This document shows positions 20,697 to 30,340 of a DNA stretch of 64,000 nucleotides, piece by piece; within the stretch, counting starts at the first letter, position 1, and the number at the start of each line of letters is the position of its first letter. The translations under genes and the position numbers were made by a program. The notes under the pieces were generated by a model. The model had not been told where the DNA came from. It saw only the letters and a program-made list of their open reading frames with translations, and did no database searches. The stretch comes from an uncultured Pelagibacteraceae bacterium. GTDB taxonomy: Bacteria > Pseudomonadota > Alphaproteobacteria > Pelagibacterales > Pelagibacteraceae. The DNA lies in contig CACFTO010000002.1 in assembly GCA_902569245.1 (NCBI GenBank), positions 103,694 through 167,693 of the forward strand, read 5' to 3'.

Positions 20697-21403
20697 TGAG
20701 TGAAATAGGGTTAGTAGGAAAAAAAATTGGCATGACCAGAGAGTTTTATAAAACAGGACAGTCTGTACCTGTAACTGTTTTAAAAGTAGAAAGAGGCAGA
20801 ATTATTCAATTAATAGCAAAAGAAAAAAGAGGATACGATGCAATTCAATTAGGATTTGGAAATATTAAAAGTTCAAAATTATCTAAATCTATGAAAGGAT
20901 ATTTCTCCAAAAAAAACACCGAAGCCAAAAAAACTTTAAAAGAGTTTAGAGTAAAAGATCTTGAACAATATAAGGAAGGAAATGAATTTGGAATTGAAAT
21001 TTTTAAGGATATAAAATTTCTAGATATTAGATCAAAAACTATCGGTAAGGGATTTGCAGGCGCAATGAAAAGACATAATTTTGGTGGTTTGAGAGCATCA
21101 CATGGAGTCTCTATATCTCATAGAGCACATGGATCTACTGGTCAGAACCAAGATCCAGGTAAAGTTTTTAAAGGAAAGAAAATGGCTGGGCACATGGGTG
21201 ATAAATTAAGATCAATGCAAAATCTTGAAATTATTAAAACAGATATAGAAAATCAATTAATTTATATTAAAGGATCAATTCCAGGGTCAAAGAATTCAGA
21301 GGTATTAATTAAAAAAGCAGTTAAAAATTTAAATAAATTGACAATGATTGAAAAAATAGAAATTTTAGAAAAATCAAAAAAAGCAAAAGATAAGAAAAAA
21401 TAA
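20696..21403 (+). CDS. rplC: 50S ribosomal protein L3
   Basis: L3, 235 residues, is an early assembly protein near the peptidyl-transferase centre. The core GLRASHGVSISHRAHGSTGQ with PGKVFKGKKMAGHMG is typical. The C-terminus carries an extra lysine-rich tail (EKSKKAKDKKK), slightly longer than in E. coli (209 residues). Confidence 0.97.
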   Translation: MSEIGLVGKKIGMTREFYKTGQSVPVTVLKVERGRIIQLIAKEKRGYDAIQLGFGNIKSSKLSKSMKGYFSKKNTEAKKTLKEFRVKDLEQYKEGNEFGIEIFKDIKFLDIRSKTIGKGFAGAMKRHNFGGLRASHGVSISHRAHGSTGQNQDPGKVFKGKKMAGHMGDKLRSMQNLEIIKTDIENQLIYIKGSIPGSKNSEVLIKKAVKNLNKLTMIEKIEILEKSKKAKDKKK

Positions 21404-21406
21404 TTT

Positions 21407-22027
21407 ATGAAAATTGAAAAACTTAATTTACAAGGTAAAAAAAATACTATCGAAGTTTCAGATAAAATAGTTGCTGCCAAAATTAATACTAAACTTGTAA
21501 GTAACGTTTTGTATAAAGCAAATGCTAATTACAAAGGTAGAAAAGCTAAAACAAAACAAAAAAATGAAATAGTTGGCTCAACCTCTAAAATATACGCTCA
21601 AAAAGGTACAGGTAATGCAAGACATGCCAGTAAAAAAGCACCTATTTTTGTTGGTGGTGGTGTTGCACATGGACCAAAGGGAGAGTCTAACTACAAAAAA
21701 AGGAAATTAAATAAAAGTGAAAAGAAACTAAGCATAGCATCTTTAATTACTCAAAAAAATAAACTAAATGATTTAATAATATTAGAAGACTTTGTAAATG
21801 AGATATTAAAAACAAAGGAGATGAATAATATATTAATTAAATTTGAGGCAAAAAACTCAATAATAATAGCAGACTCAAAATCGAAAAATAATATTTCTAG
21901 ATCATTAAATAACATACCTAATGTTAAGATTACTGACATAAATCATTTCAGTGCCTACGATTTAGCGAAATATAGAAAAATTATCTTTACAGAAACTTCA
22001 ATAAAAGAATTAGAGAAAAGGTACTAA
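21407..22027 (+). CDS. rplD: 50S ribosomal protein L4
   Basis: L4, 206 residues, lines the nascent-peptide tunnel; in gammaproteobacteria it also represses the S10 operon. The extended tunnel loop is visible as STSKIYAQKGTGNARHASKKAPIFVGGG in part (KGTGNARHASKKAPIFVGGG). The globular domain ends INHFSAYDLAKYRKIIFTE. Confidence 0.96.
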   Translation: MKIEKLNLQGKKNTIEVSDKIVAAKINTKLVSNVLYKANANYKGRKAKTKQKNEIVGSTSKIYAQKGTGNARHASKKAPIFVGGGVAHGPKGESNYKKRKLNKSEKKLSIASLITQKNKLNDLIILEDFVNEILKTKEMNNILIKFEAKNSIIIADSKSKNNISRSLNNIPNVKITDINHFSAYDLAKYRKIIFTETSIKELEKRY

Positions 22028-22029
22028 TT

Positions 22030-22323
22030 ATGGAAAAATTGCACTTATACGATAAAATTATATCCCCATTAGTAACTGAAAAGTCAACAAATATTTCAGA
22101 GCAAAATAAAATAATTTTTAAAGTACACCCAAAAGCTAATAAAAAAAATCTTAAAATAAATATTGAGAAAATTTTCAAGGTGAATGTAACAAAGGTAAAT
22201 ATTATTAATAAAAAAACTAGGATAAAAACTACAAGAGGAAAAAAAGTTAGAGTAAAAGGTTTTAAAAAAGCAATCATCACTTTAAAAAAAGGTCAAAATA
22301 TAGATCTAACAACTGGAATTTAA
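22030..22323 (+). CDS. rplW: 50S ribosomal protein L23
   Basis: L23, 97 residues, sits at the tunnel exit and docks trigger factor and SRP. It contains LYDKIISPLVTEKST, IIFKVHPKANKKNLKINIEK and a lysine-rich loop before VRVKGFKKAIITLKKG. It is 1-2 bases from rplD and rplB. Confidence 0.96.
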   Translation: MEKLHLYDKIISPLVTEKSTNISEQNKIIFKVHPKANKKNLKINIEKIFKVNVTKVNIINKKTRIKTTRGKKVRVKGFKKAIITLKKGQNIDLTTGI

Positions 22324-22324
22324 A

Positions 22325-23158
22325 ATGGCATTAAAAACATTCAAACCATATACAAAAAGCACAAGAGGAACAATTTTAGTAAGCAGAGAAGGATTGTGGA
22401 AAGGTAAGCCATTTAAAAAACTTACATCACCCAATAACCCCTCTAAAGGAAGAAATAATTATGGAAGAATAACATCAAGAAATCATGGGGGAGGACATGG
22501 GCATAAATACAGAAAAATAGATTTTTATAGAAAGAAAATTAACGCTTCAGCTGAAGTTGAAAGAATTGAATATGATCCGAATAGATCCTGTCATATCATG
22601 CTTGTTAAATTTGATGATGGTGATAGGTTTTATTATTTAGCTCCTAAAGACATTAAAGTAGGTGAAAAAATTGAAAATGGATCGAGTGCAGAAGTAAAAA
22701 TTGGAAACTGTTTGCCATTAAAAGAAATTCCAGTTGGAATTGATATACATAATGTAGAAATTAACCCTGGCGGAGGTGGAAAAATAGCAAGGTCAGCAGG
22801 AACCTCAGTTACTATTTCTGGAATTGATGGAAATTATTCAATAATAAAAATGACCTCAGGTGAAGTAAGAAAAATAAATTCAAATTCAATGGCAACTATT
22901 GGTGTCTTGTCGAATCCAGACCAAAAAAATGTTAAAATAGGTAAGGCTGGTAGGTCAAGATGGCTGGGTATAAGACCTCACACAAGAGGTGTTGTAAAAA
23001 ATCCTGTAGATCACCCTCATGGAGGTGGAGAAGGAAAGTCAGCAGGAGGAAGACATCCAGTTTCTCCAACTGGTCAGTCAGCTAAAGGTTTAAAAACCAG
23101 AGATAATAAAAGAACAGATAAATTTATAATAAGAAGAAGAAAAAAGAAGAGAGCATAA
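22325..23158 (+). CDS. rplB: 50S ribosomal protein L2
   Basis: L2, 277 residues, is needed for subunit joining and peptidyl-transferase assembly. Diagnostic segments are GRNNYGRITSRNHGGGHGHK, RIEYDPNRS, and the C-terminal VVKNPVDHPHGGGEGKSAGG with RHPVSPTGQ, including the conserved histidine near the catalytic centre. Confidence 0.98.
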   Translation: MALKTFKPYTKSTRGTILVSREGLWKGKPFKKLTSPNNPSKGRNNYGRITSRNHGGGHGHKYRKIDFYRKKINASAEVERIEYDPNRSCHIMLVKFDDGDRFYYLAPKDIKVGEKIENGSSAEVKIGNCLPLKEIPVGIDIHNVEINPGGGGKIARSAGTSVTISGIDGNYSIIKMTSGEVRKINSNSMATIGVLSNPDQKNVKIGKAGRSRWLGIRPHTRGVVKNPVDHPHGGGEGKSAGGRHPVSPTGQSAKGLKTRDNKRTDKFIIRRRKKKRA

Positions 23159-23161
23159 ATT

Positions 23162-23458
23162 ATGGCAAGATCAGTGTGGAAAGGTCCATTTGTTGAAGAG
23201 AGTTTAATCAAAAAAGTTGAGAAACTAAAGAACGATCCAATAAAAAAACCTATTAAAACATGGTCAAGAAAATCAACAATTCTGCCAGACTTCATTGGCA
23301 TCAGTTTCTTAATATATAATGGGAAAAAATTTATACCCATTACAATATCAGAAGATATGGTTGGACATAAACTTGGAGAATTTGCTCCAACAAGGCAATT
23401 TTTTGGTCATACTCCAGCCGATAAGAAAGCAAAAGTTGAAGGTGGAGCAAAAAAATAA
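23162..23458 (+). CDS. rpsS: 30S ribosomal protein S19
   Basis: S19, 98 residues, is in the 30S head and pairs with S13. It begins [11 protein letters not shown] and contains [34 protein letters not shown] and a short basic tail. The stop overlaps rplV by TAATG. Confidence 0.97.
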   Translation: MARSVWKGPFVEESLIKKVEKLKNDPIKKPIKTWSRKSTILPDFIGISFLIYNGKKFIPITISEDMVGHKLGEFAPTRQFFGHTPADKKAKVEGGAKK

Positions 23459-23853
23459 TGACAAAATTCCAAAAGAAAATAGATACAAAAATAGTAAAGT
23501 CGATAAACAAAAATGTTAGATCGAGTACAAGGAAATTAAATCCTATATTGAGATCAATTGTAGGTAAAAAAGTCGATGTTGCTATTAGAGATTTATCTTT
23601 TTCAGATAAAAGAATTTCAAAAGACATCAAGAAAACAATCTCATCTGCTGTGGCTAATGCGGAAAATAATTATCAATATGATATTGATAAACTAATTGTC
23701 AAAGAAGCTTATTGTGGAAAACAAGTTGTAATGAAAAGATTTAGAGCAAGAGCAAAAGGTCGGGCTGCAGAAATTATGAAACCATATTCAAATTTAACAA
23801 TAATTTTAACAGAAACAACAAAACAAACGGAAACTCATGGGACAAAAAGTTAA
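23458..23853 (+). CDS. rplV: 50S ribosomal protein L22
   Basis: L22, 131 residues, reaches into the exit tunnel with its beta-hairpin. The segments [34 protein letters not shown] and [19 protein letters not shown] identify it. The last 17 bases overlap rpsC in another frame. Confidence 0.95.
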   Translation: MTKFQKKIDTKIVKSINKNVRSSTRKLNPILRSIVGKKVDVAIRDLSFSDKRISKDIKKTISSAVANAENNYQYDIDKLIVKEAYCGKQVVMKRFRARAKGRAAEIMKPYSNLTIILTETTKQTETHGTKS

Positions 23854-24496
23854 TCCAGTAGGTTTAAGATTAGGCATCAATAGAGGCTGGGATTCAGTCT
23901 GGTACGCTAAAAAAAAGGATTTTGGTAATAATTTAATAGAAGATTTTAGAATTAGAGAATACATAAGGAAAAATGTGACAAACTCTGGAGTTTCTAAAGT
24001 AATGATTGAGAGAACTACTAAAAAATGTTTTGTAACTATCTACACATCAAGACCAGGTTTTGTTATTGGAAAAAAAGGTACTGATATAGAAAAAATTAAA
24101 GGGAAATTATCTAAATTAACAACAAATGAGGTAGTACTAAATATTAAAGAAGTTAAAAAACCAGAGACAAATAGCTATCTAGTTGCAGAAAATATTGCAC
24201 AACAATTAGTAAAAAGAGTTTCATATAGAAGGGCTATGAAAAGAGCTATGCAATCTGCTCTAAGACTAGGTGCCAAAGGAATAAAAGTTTCTATTAGTGG
24301 AAGACTAGGTGGTAACGAAATTGCTAGAACTGAGTGGTTAAGAGAAGGAAGTATACCATCACACACACTGAGGGCAGACATAGATTATTCTGAAGCTGAG
24401 GCATTAACTACTTATGGCATAATAGGTATTAAAGTATGGATATACAAAGGAGAAATTTTTACAAAAGAATTTAGCCAAGAAAGGAATAAGACTTAA
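23837..24496 (+). CDS. rpsC: 30S ribosomal protein S3
   Basis: S3, 219 residues, lines the mRNA entry channel and has KH-type RNA binding. It begins [20 protein letters not shown], has the KH loop [18 protein letters not shown], and ends with the domain containing [20 protein letters not shown] and [13 protein letters not shown]. It starts inside rplV (17-base overlap). Confidence 0.98.
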   Translation: MGQKVNPVGLRLGINRGWDSVWYAKKKDFGNNLIEDFRIREYIRKNVTNSGVSKVMIERTTKKCFVTIYTSRPGFVIGKKGTDIEKIKGKLSKLTTNEVVLNIKEVKKPETNSYLVAENIAQQLVKRVSYRRAMKRAMQSALRLGAKGIKVSISGRLGGNEIARTEWLREGSIPSHTLRADIDYSEAEALTTYGIIGIKVWIYKGEIFTKEFSQERNKT

Positions 24497-24497
24497 A

Positions 24498-24905
24498 ATG
24501 TTACAACCAACAAGAACTAAATTCAGAAAAGCACACAAAGGTCGAATTCATGGTACGGCATCTAGATGTAACGCGATGAATTATGGTTCATTTGGCCTAA
24601 AAGCTATACAACCAGAAAGAATTATTTCAAGACAAATTGAAGCTGCTAGAGTAGCCCTCACGCGACACATGAAAAGGCAAGGAAGAGTTTGGACAAGAAT
24701 GTTTCCTAATATACCAGTTTCTAAAAAACCAACAGAAGTAAGAATGGGAAAAGGCAAAGGGTCTCCAGAATTTTGGGCATGTAGAGTTAAACCTGGAAGA
24801 ATACTGTTTGAAGTAGATGGCGTGTCCGAGCAAATTGCAAAAGAAGCTTTATACAAAGCATCAGCAAAATTACCTATTAAATGTAAATTTATCAAGAGAA
24901 TATAA
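24498..24905 (+). CDS. rplP: 50S ribosomal protein L16
   Basis: L16, 135 residues, organises the A-site tRNA pocket of the 50S. It shows [36 protein letters not shown] and [18 protein letters not shown]. rpmC follows one base after the stop. Confidence 0.98.
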   Translation: MLQPTRTKFRKAHKGRIHGTASRCNAMNYGSFGLKAIQPERIISRQIEAARVALTRHMKRQGRVWTRMFPNIPVSKKPTEVRMGKGKGSPEFWACRVKPGRILFEVDGVSEQIAKEALYKASAKLPIKCKFIKRI

Positions 24906-24906
24906 A

Positions 24907-25095
24907 ATGAAAAAAAAGGAATTAAAAAAATTAACTAAAAAACAAAAAATTGAAAATTTAGTAAAGCTTAAAAAAGATCTTTTTAATTTTAGATTTCAAA
25001 AAGTAAATGGACAAGTAAAAAGTCCATCAAAAATTTCTGAGACAAAAAAAAATATCGCTAGATTAAAGACAATGATTGAGGTTAAAAATGCCTAG
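24907..25095 (+). CDS. rpmC: 50S ribosomal protein L29
   Basis: L29, 62 residues, is a helical hairpin at the tunnel exit beside L23. The start is the ATG just after the rplP stop ([15 protein letters not shown]); an upstream in-frame ATG at 24817 lies inside rplP. The [18 protein letters not shown] segment and KKNIARLKT helix match the family. Confidence 0.93.
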   Translation: MKKKELKKLTKKQKIENLVKLKKDLFNFRFQKVNGQVKSPSKISETKKNIARLKTMIEVKNA

Positions 25096-25324
25096 AAAAA
25101 TATTAAGTGGATTAGTGGTAAGTGACAAACCTAACAAAACAGTAACGGTGCTAGTTGAAAGAAAATATCAACATCCTCTATTGAAAAAAGTAATGAAAGC
25201 TAGAAAAAAATATAATGCTCATGATGAAGAAAATAAATACAAAATAGGAGACAAAGTATCAATTAGAGAGAGTAGACCGTATTCTAAAAATAAAAAATTT
25301 GAAGTAATAGGACTTAACAAATGA
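25088..25324 (+). CDS. rpsQ: 30S ribosomal protein S17
   Basis: S17, 78 residues, is a primary 16S-binding protein. The start is the ATG giving [19 protein letters not shown], which overlaps rpmC by 8 bases. The OB-fold core [19 protein letters not shown] and [17 protein letters not shown] are typical. Confidence 0.96.
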   Translation: MPRKILSGLVVSDKPNKTVTVLVERKYQHPLLKKVMKARKKYNAHDEENKYKIGDKVSIRESRPYSKNKKFEVIGLNK

Positions 25325-25689
25325 TACAAGTACAAACAGAATTAATGGTAGCAGATAACACAGGTGCAAAAAAAATCGAATGTATTAAAGTGCTAGGAGG
25401 TTCTAAAAGGAGATATGCAAGCATCGGTGATACGATTGTAGTAGCTGTAAAAGAAGCTATTCCGAAAGGTAAAGTTAAAAAGGGATCTGTACACAAAGCT
25501 GTAGTGGTAAGAGTTAAAAAGGGAATTCATAGAAATGATGGTTCAAAAGTAAGATTTGATAATAATGCAGCTGTATTGACAGACGACAAAGGTGAACCAA
25601 TTGGAACTAGAATATTTGGCCCTGTTACAAGAGAGTTAAGAAGCAGAGGACAAATGAAAATTATTTCATTAGCACCGGAGGTTTTATAA
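25321..25689 (+). CDS. rplN: 50S ribosomal protein L14
   Basis: L14, 122 residues, contacts 16S rRNA across the subunit interface. It begins [18 protein letters not shown] and contains [30 protein letters not shown] and a C-terminal [10 protein letters not shown]. It overlaps rpsQ (ATGA) and rplX. Confidence 0.98.
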   Translation: MIQVQTELMVADNTGAKKIECIKVLGGSKRRYASIGDTIVVAVKEAIPKGKVKKGSVHKAVVVRVKKGIHRNDGSKVRFDNNAAVLTDDKGEPIGTRIFGPVTRELRSRGQMKIISLAPEVL

Positions 25690-25928
25690 TGATTAAAAAA
25701 GGATTAAAGGTAAGAGTTTTGACTGGCAAAGATAAAACAAAAGAAGGTGAAGTAATAGAAATTGATAGAAAAAACAAAAGAGCAAAGGTAAAGGGAATTA
25801 ATATTATTAAAAAACATGTTAAAACAACAAAAGAAAAGAAAGGTGGAATAATTTCAAAAGAAAATTTTGTACATCTGTCAAATTTAAAAAGTTTAGAAAT
25901 TAAGAAACAAGAAGGAATTAAAAAATAA
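25689..25928 (+). CDS. rplX: 50S ribosomal protein L24, shortened
   Basis: L24 is an early assembly initiator near the tunnel exit. This copy has only 79 residues against about 103-105 in most bacteria. The KOW core [35 protein letters not shown] and VHLSNL are present, but the C-terminal quarter is missing. Neighbouring frames are intact, and its stop overlaps the rplE start, so the short end looks genuine rather than a frameshift. Confidence 0.92.
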   Translation: MIKKGLKVRVLTGKDKTKEGEVIEIDRKNKRAKVKGINIIKKHVKTTKEKKGGIISKENFVHLSNLKSLEIKKQEGIKK

Positions 25929-26482
25929 TGCAACCAAGACTAAAAGATATGATTTTAAATGAAATTAACCCAAGTTTGAAGGAATTATTTGGTTATAAAA
26001 ATTTATTTATGGGCCCCAAAATAGAAAAGATAGTTTTGAACATGGGCCTAGGCTTAGATGGCAATGATGCAAAAATTGTAAGTTCTTGTCAGGATGATCT
26101 TGCTAGTATATCAGGACAAAAACCTGTTATCACAAAATTTAGAAAATCAATTGCAAATTTTAAAACAAGAAAAAATACTAATTCAGGTTTAAAAGTTACA
26201 CTAAGGAAAAATAAAATGTATGAGTTTTTGGATAGACTTGTCAATATAGCATTACCAAGAATTAAAGATTTTAGAGGTCTTAATCCAGATGGTTTCGACA
26301 AATATGGAAATTATACTTTCGGGATTAAAGAACAAATAATTTTTCCCGAAGTTAATTTTGATAAAGTAGATAAAATCAGAGGACTTGATATTACTATAGT
26401 TATTAAATCAATTGATAAAAAACATAGTTTTGAACTTCTCAAAAGACTAAATTTTCCATTTAATGAGAATAGGAGTAATTAA
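25928..26482 (+). CDS. rplE: 50S ribosomal protein L5
   Basis: L5, 184 residues, binds 5S rRNA in the central protuberance and contacts P-site tRNA. It has [43 protein letters not shown], and the C-terminal [20 protein letters not shown] with the terminal LLKRLNFPF. The TAATG stop couples it to rpsN. Confidence 0.98.
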   Translation: MQPRLKDMILNEINPSLKELFGYKNLFMGPKIEKIVLNMGLGLDGNDAKIVSSCQDDLASISGQKPVITKFRKSIANFKTRKNTNSGLKVTLRKNKMYEFLDRLVNIALPRIKDFRGLNPDGFDKYGNYTFGIKEQIIFPEVNFDKVDKIRGLDITIVIKSIDKKHSFELLKRLNFPFNENRSN

Positions 26483-26787
26483 TGGCTAAAATAAGTGCAA
26501 TTAATAAAAACAATAACAGAATAAAACTCACACATAAGTTTTATAAAAAAAGACAGAGTTTGAAAAAAATAGTTATGGATAAAAAATTGACTTTAGAGGA
26601 AAGATTTAAAGCTCAACAGAAATTATCTAAATTACCAAGAAATTCTGCAAAAGTGAGAGTTAGAAATAGATGTCAAATAACTGGTAGACCACACGGAGTT
26701 TATCGAAAATTAAAAATATCAAGAATTGCTTTAAGACAATTAGGACTTCAAGGTAAAATTCCGGGTATGGTCAAATCAAGTTGGTAG
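26482..26787 (+). CDS. rpsN: 30S ribosomal protein S14 (zinc-independent type)
   Basis: S14, 101 residues, is in the 30S head. It is the long form without the four zinc-binding cysteines: only one Cys is seen, in [14 protein letters not shown]. The terminal [10 protein letters not shown] is diagnostic. A zinc-free S14 avoids one cellular zinc demand. A short purine-rich AAAGGAAATT precedes rpsH. Confidence 0.97.
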   Translation: MAKISAINKNNNRIKLTHKFYKKRQSLKKIVMDKKLTLEERFKAQQKLSKLPRNSAKVRVRNRCQITGRPHGVYRKLKISRIALRQLGLQGKIPGMVKSSW

Positions 26788-26797
26788 AAAGGAAATT

Positions 26798-27193
26798 ATG
26801 AGTTTAAGTGATCCAATAGGAGATATGTTAGCTAGATTAAAAAATTCTCAAAAGAGAAACCATAAAAAAATTGAGCTACCATCATCAAAGTTTAAGATGA
26901 AAATAGCTGAGATTTTGAAATCTGAGGGATACATTATTGATTATGAAGTTAAATCAGAACAAAACAAATCAAATTTAGAAATTAGTTTAAAGTATAGCTC
27001 AGGTAGTCCTGTGATAAGTTCTATAGAAAGAGTATCAAAACCTGGAAGAAGAATATTTTCTAGTGCTGAAAGTCTACCAAAAGTAAATAATGGTTTAGGT
27101 ATAGCTATTATTTCAACACCAAAAGGTGTTATGACTGATATAGATGCAAGGAAGCAAAAAGTAGGTGGAGAAATAATCTGTAAGGTATTTTAA
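26798..27193 (+). CDS. rpsH: 30S ribosomal protein S8
   Basis: S8, 131 residues, binds the central domain of 16S rRNA and in E. coli represses the spc operon. It begins [20 protein letters not shown] and ends with [20 protein letters not shown] then [10 protein letters not shown]. The upstream AAAGGAAATT is a better than average ribosome-binding site for this window. The stop overlaps the next start (TAATG). Confidence 0.98.
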   Translation: MSLSDPIGDMLARLKNSQKRNHKKIELPSSKFKMKIAEILKSEGYIIDYEVKSEQNKSNLEISLKYSSGSPVISSIERVSKPGRRIFSSAESLPKVNNGLGIAIISTPKGVMTDIDARKQKVGGEIICKVF

Positions 27194-28086
27194 TGTCTAA
27201 AATTGGTAAAATAAATATTTCAATTCCTGAAAAAGTAAAAGTTATATTGACTGAGGGTGTAATAAACATTGAAGGACCATTAGGAAAAAAATCTTTAAAT
27301 ATTGACTTGGATATTTTTGATTTAAATATAAATGATGGTAAAGAAGTTTCAATTAAACCAAAGAAAAATAATCAAGACACAAAAAGATTATGGGGTATGA
27401 ATAGAAGTCTAATAAATAATGCAATAATTGGAACCAGCAAAGGATACGAAAAAATTCTTGAATTATCAGGAGTTGGGTACAGAGCTGCCTTAAAAGGTAA
27501 TACGCTGAATCTTCAATTAGGATTTAGTCATGATGTTAATTTCAATATTCCAAATGGAGTAAAAATCCTTGTTGAAAAACAAAATATTTTAAAGATATCT
27601 GGAACAGATAAACAGCAGGTAGGTATGGTAGCTGCTGAAATAAAAAGTTTGCGTCCACCAGAGCCATACAAAGGAAAAGGCATAAAAGAACAAGGACAGT
27701 ATATTCTAAGAAAAGAAGGTAAAAAAGAAATAATGAGATTGACAAAAGCACAGAGAAAAAAATATAGGATTAGAAATAAAATTAAAAAACTTTCTACTAG
27801 CGATCGATATAGACTAAGTGTTAATAGATCAACAAAAAATATAAGTGCTCAAATAATTGATGATGTAAAAAAAATAACTCTAGTATATGCATCTTCAAAC
27901 ACAAATGAGATAAAATTACAAAAAAAAAATAAAAAGGAATTATCTAAAATTGTAGCTGAACAATTAGCAAATAAAGCCAAAGATATGAAAATAACAAAAG
28001 TTTATTTTGATAGAGGTGTATATAGGTATCATGGAAGAGTAAAACTACTAGCAGAAGAGCTTAGAAAAAATGGAATGGAATTTTAA
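27193..28086 (+). CDS. rplF: 50S ribosomal protein L6 fused in frame to L18 (probable +1 frameshift)
   Basis: One open frame of 297 residues carries complete L6 (about residues 1-177; [21 protein letters not shown] and [11 protein letters not shown] are diagnostic) followed directly by L18. At the junction 27718-27735 the bases read GGT, six A, GAAATAATG. Removing one A gives [18 protein letters not shown]6 would then end GKKK-stop, its usual C-terminus, and L18 would start by the TAATG overlap used all over this cluster. L6 and L18 lie far apart in the 50S subunit. The fusion therefore probably reflects a one-base insertion or sequence error, though a real fusion is not excluded. Confidence 0.85.
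   Translation: MSKIGKINISIPEKVKVILTEGVINIEGPLGKKSLNIDLDIFDLNINDGKEVSIKPKKNNQDTKRLWGMNRSLINNAIIGTSKGYEKILELSGVGYRAALKGNTLNLQLGFSHDVNFNIPNGVKILVEKQNILKISGTDKQQVGMVAAEIKSLRPPEPYKGKGIKEQGQYILRKEGKKEIMRLTKAQRKKYRIRNKIKKLSTSDRYRLSVNRSTKNISAQIIDDVKKITLVYASSNTNEIKLQKKNKKELSKIVAEQLANKAKDMKITKVYFDRGVYRYHGRVKLLAEELRKNGMEF
27733..28086 (+). CDS. rplR: 50S ribosomal protein L18 (in frame with upstream L6)
   Basis: L18, 117 residues from the internal ATG, binds 5S rRNA with L5. It begins [19 protein letters not shown] and contains [20 protein letters not shown] and the C-terminal [20 protein letters not shown] with LRKNGMEF. The ATG at 27733 is in the same frame as the L6 reading because of the six-A run at 27721-27726. 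L18 could still be made alone by initiation at this codon. Three bases separate it from rpsE. Confidence 0.85.
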   Translation: MRLTKAQRKKYRIRNKIKKLSTSDRYRLSVNRSTKNISAQIIDDVKKITLVYASSNTNEIKLQKKNKKELSKIVAEQLANKAKDMKITKVYFDRGVYRYHGRVKLLAEELRKNGMEF

Positions 28087-28089
28087 ATT

Positions 28090-28590
28090 ATGGAAAAAAA
28101 TTCAGAATTTGTTGAAAAATTAGTTCATATTAACCGAATTACTAAAGTTGTTAAAGGTGGAAGAAGATTTGGTTTTTCAGCTTTAGTTGTGGTTGGAAAT
28201 CAAAATGGTAAAATTGGAGTTGCACATGCCAAAGCTAAACAGGTGCCAGATGCAATCAAAAAAGCAAATGAGCTTGCGAGAAGAAATCTTGTTCAAATAC
28301 CTTTAAGAGAAGGTAGAACGATACATCACGATATTTTTGGAAAAGATGGTGCAGGTAAAATTAAATTAAGAGCTGCACCTAAGGGTACAGGGATAATTGC
28401 AGGTGGAGCAGTGAGAGCTGTATGCGAAGTACTTGGTATAAAAGATATCGTTGCTAAATCCCTTGGAACAGCAAATCCACACAATGTTATCAGAGCATGT
28501 ATGAGAGCATTATCAAATCAAAATTCACCTAAAAACATTTCATTATTAAGAAATAAAAAAATTTCAGAAATTATTGAAAAAAGAGGATAA
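28090..28590 (+). CDS. rpsE: 30S ribosomal protein S5
   Basis: S5, 166 residues, affects decoding accuracy and mRNA unwinding at the entry channel. The double-stranded RNA-binding core [20 protein letters not shown] and [12 protein letters not shown], then [18 protein letters not shown] and [14 protein letters not shown], are typical. The stop overlaps rplO directly; no rpmD (L30) lies between, unlike the common S5-L30-L15 order. Confidence 0.98.
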   Translation: MEKNSEFVEKLVHINRITKVVKGGRRFGFSALVVVGNQNGKIGVAHAKAKQVPDAIKKANELARRNLVQIPLREGRTIHHDIFGKDGAGKIKLRAAPKGTGIIAGGAVRAVCEVLGIKDIVAKSLGTANPHNVIRACMRALSNQNSPKNISLLRNKKISEIIEKRG

Positions 28591-29048
28591 TGAAAATCTT
28601 AAATAATACAGTAAAAATTACAACTCCTAAAAAAAGAGTAGGTAGAGGCATTGGGTCAGGTAAAGGAAAAACGTCCGGCAGAGGTGTAAAGGGACAAAAA
28701 TCTAGATCAGGTGTTGCAATCAAAAGTTTTGAAGGAGGACAAATGCCACTTTACAGAAGACTTCCAAAGCGTGGATTTAACTCAATAAATAAAAAAAAAA
28801 TTGCAAAAATTAATCTAGATCAACTTCAAACTTTTTTAGATAACAAAAGAATAAATCCTGAAAATTTAATTAATTTAGAAATCTTGAAACAAAATAAAAT
28901 TATTAATAAAACATATTTAAAGTTTAAAATTCTTGCAAATGGTAACTTAACTACAAAAATAAATATAGAAGCTGACTTTTCATCAATTGCTGCTAAGGAG
29001 AAAATAGAAAAACTTGGTGGTGCATTAAAAATAAAAAATCAAAAATAA
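28590..29048 (+). CDS. rplO: 50S ribosomal protein L15
   Basis: L15, 152 residues, is a late assembly protein. The glycine-rich basic N-terminus KKRVGRGIGSGKGKTSGRG then KGQKSRSG and FEGGQMPLYRRLPKRGF are diagnostic, and the C-terminus has the ADFSSIAAKEKIEKLGG strand. It starts by TAATG overlap with rpsE; secY follows after 6 bases. Confidence 0.97.
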   Translation: MKILNNTVKITTPKKRVGRGIGSGKGKTSGRGVKGQKSRSGVAIKSFEGGQMPLYRRLPKRGFNSINKKKIAKINLDQLQTFLDNKRINPENLINLEILKQNKIINKTYLKFKILANGNLTTKINIEADFSSIAAKEKIEKLGGALKIKNQK

Positions 29049-29054
29049 ATAAAA

Positions 29055-30335
29055 ATGAGTGAGTCATCACAAACAAATGATTTAAGAAATCGAATTTTAT
29101 TTACTATTTTTATTCTTGCTATCTACAGATTAGGAACATTTGTTCCTTTACCTGGTATCGATCCAGAACAACTTCAAGTTATGATGGATAGTAACCAAAA
29201 AGGATTACTTGGAATGTTTAATGTTTTTGCTGGTGGAGCTGTAAGTAGAATGGCTATTTTTGCCCTTGGAATAATGCCCTACATCTCATCTTCAATTATA
29301 GTTCAACTATTAACTGGCGTAACTGATTATTTTAAAAATCTTAAATCTCAAGGGGAAATTGGTAGACAAAAAATAACTCAAATTACTAGATATGGAACAG
29401 TTTTACTTGCAACTGTTCAAGGATACGGACTGGCAGTAGGTTTAGAGTCATCAGTAGATCTTGTCATAAATCCTGGAGCATTCTTTAAAATTTCAACTGT
29501 TTCTACAATTGTTGCAGGAACAATATTTCTAATGTGGTTAGGAGAGCAAATAACTCAAAGAGGTATAGGTAATGGTATTTCTTTAATAATATTTTCTGGG
29601 ATAGTGGCAGAAATTCCAAGGGCTCTAGTAACAACATTTGAGTTAGGTAGAACAGGAGCAATTTCTACTTTAATGATAATATTTATTTTTGTTTTATTAA
29701 TTCTTACTATCTTATTTATAGTTTTTATGGAAAGAGCATTAAGAAAAATATTAATTAATTATCCAAAAAGACAAATGGGAAATAAAATGTATGGTGGTGA
29801 GTCATCCCATTTGCCTCTTAAAATTAATTCAGCTGGAGTAATTCCTGCTATTTTTGCTTCTGCATTATTATTATTACCAGTAACATTTTCAAATTTTAAT
29901 GTTTCAGAAAATGAGACATTTCTAAATATATCTTCTTACTTTACGCAAGGACAACCGCTATATATGATATTATATGCATCAGGGATTATTTTTTTTACTT
30001 TTTTCTATACATCAATAACTTTTAATCCAAATGAAACAGCGGAAAACTTAAGAAAATATGGGGGCTTCATACCTGGTATAAGACCTGGTGAAAGTACAGC
30101 TTTGTATATAGATACAATTTTGACAAGATTAACGACTATTGGGGCTTTGTACCTGACTTTAGTTTGTTTAATGCCAGAATTTTTAATTGCTAATTATCCT
30201 ATACCTTTTTATTTGGGAGGAGCATCCGTTCTAATTGTTGTAGTTGTTGCCATAGATACCGTTACTCAAGTTCAAACTAGATTAATGAGCTCTCAATACG
30301 AACAATTGATAAAGAAAACAAAATTTGGAAGATAA
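29055..30335 (+). CDS. secY: Preprotein translocase subunit SecY
   Basis: The channel subunit of the Sec translocon, 426 residues with about ten hydrophobic spans. Recognisable pieces are RLGTFVPLPGIDP, the plug region GLLGMFNVFAGGAVSRMAIF, IMPYISSSIIVQLL, TQRGIGNGISLIIFSGI and the C5 loop LRKYGGFIPGIRPGEST. It works with SecE encoded at 6247. A few residues shorter than E. coli SecY (443). Confidence 0.98.
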   Translation: MSESSQTNDLRNRILFTIFILAIYRLGTFVPLPGIDPEQLQVMMDSNQKGLLGMFNVFAGGAVSRMAIFALGIMPYISSSIIVQLLTGVTDYFKNLKSQGEIGRQKITQITRYGTVLLATVQGYGLAVGLESSVDLVINPGAFFKISTVSTIVAGTIFLMWLGEQITQRGIGNGISLIIFSGIVAEIPRALVTTFELGRTGAISTLMIIFIFVLLILTILFIVFMERALRKILINYPKRQMGNKMYGGESSHLPLKINSAGVIPAIFASALLLLPVTFSNFNVSENETFLNISSYFTQGQPLYMILYASGIIFFTFFYTSITFNPNETAENLRKYGGFIPGIRPGESTALYIDTILTRLTTIGALYLTLVCLMPEFLIANYPIPFYLGGASVLIVVVVAIDTVTQVQTRLMSSQYEQLIKKTKFGR

Positions 30336-30340
30336 TCCAA

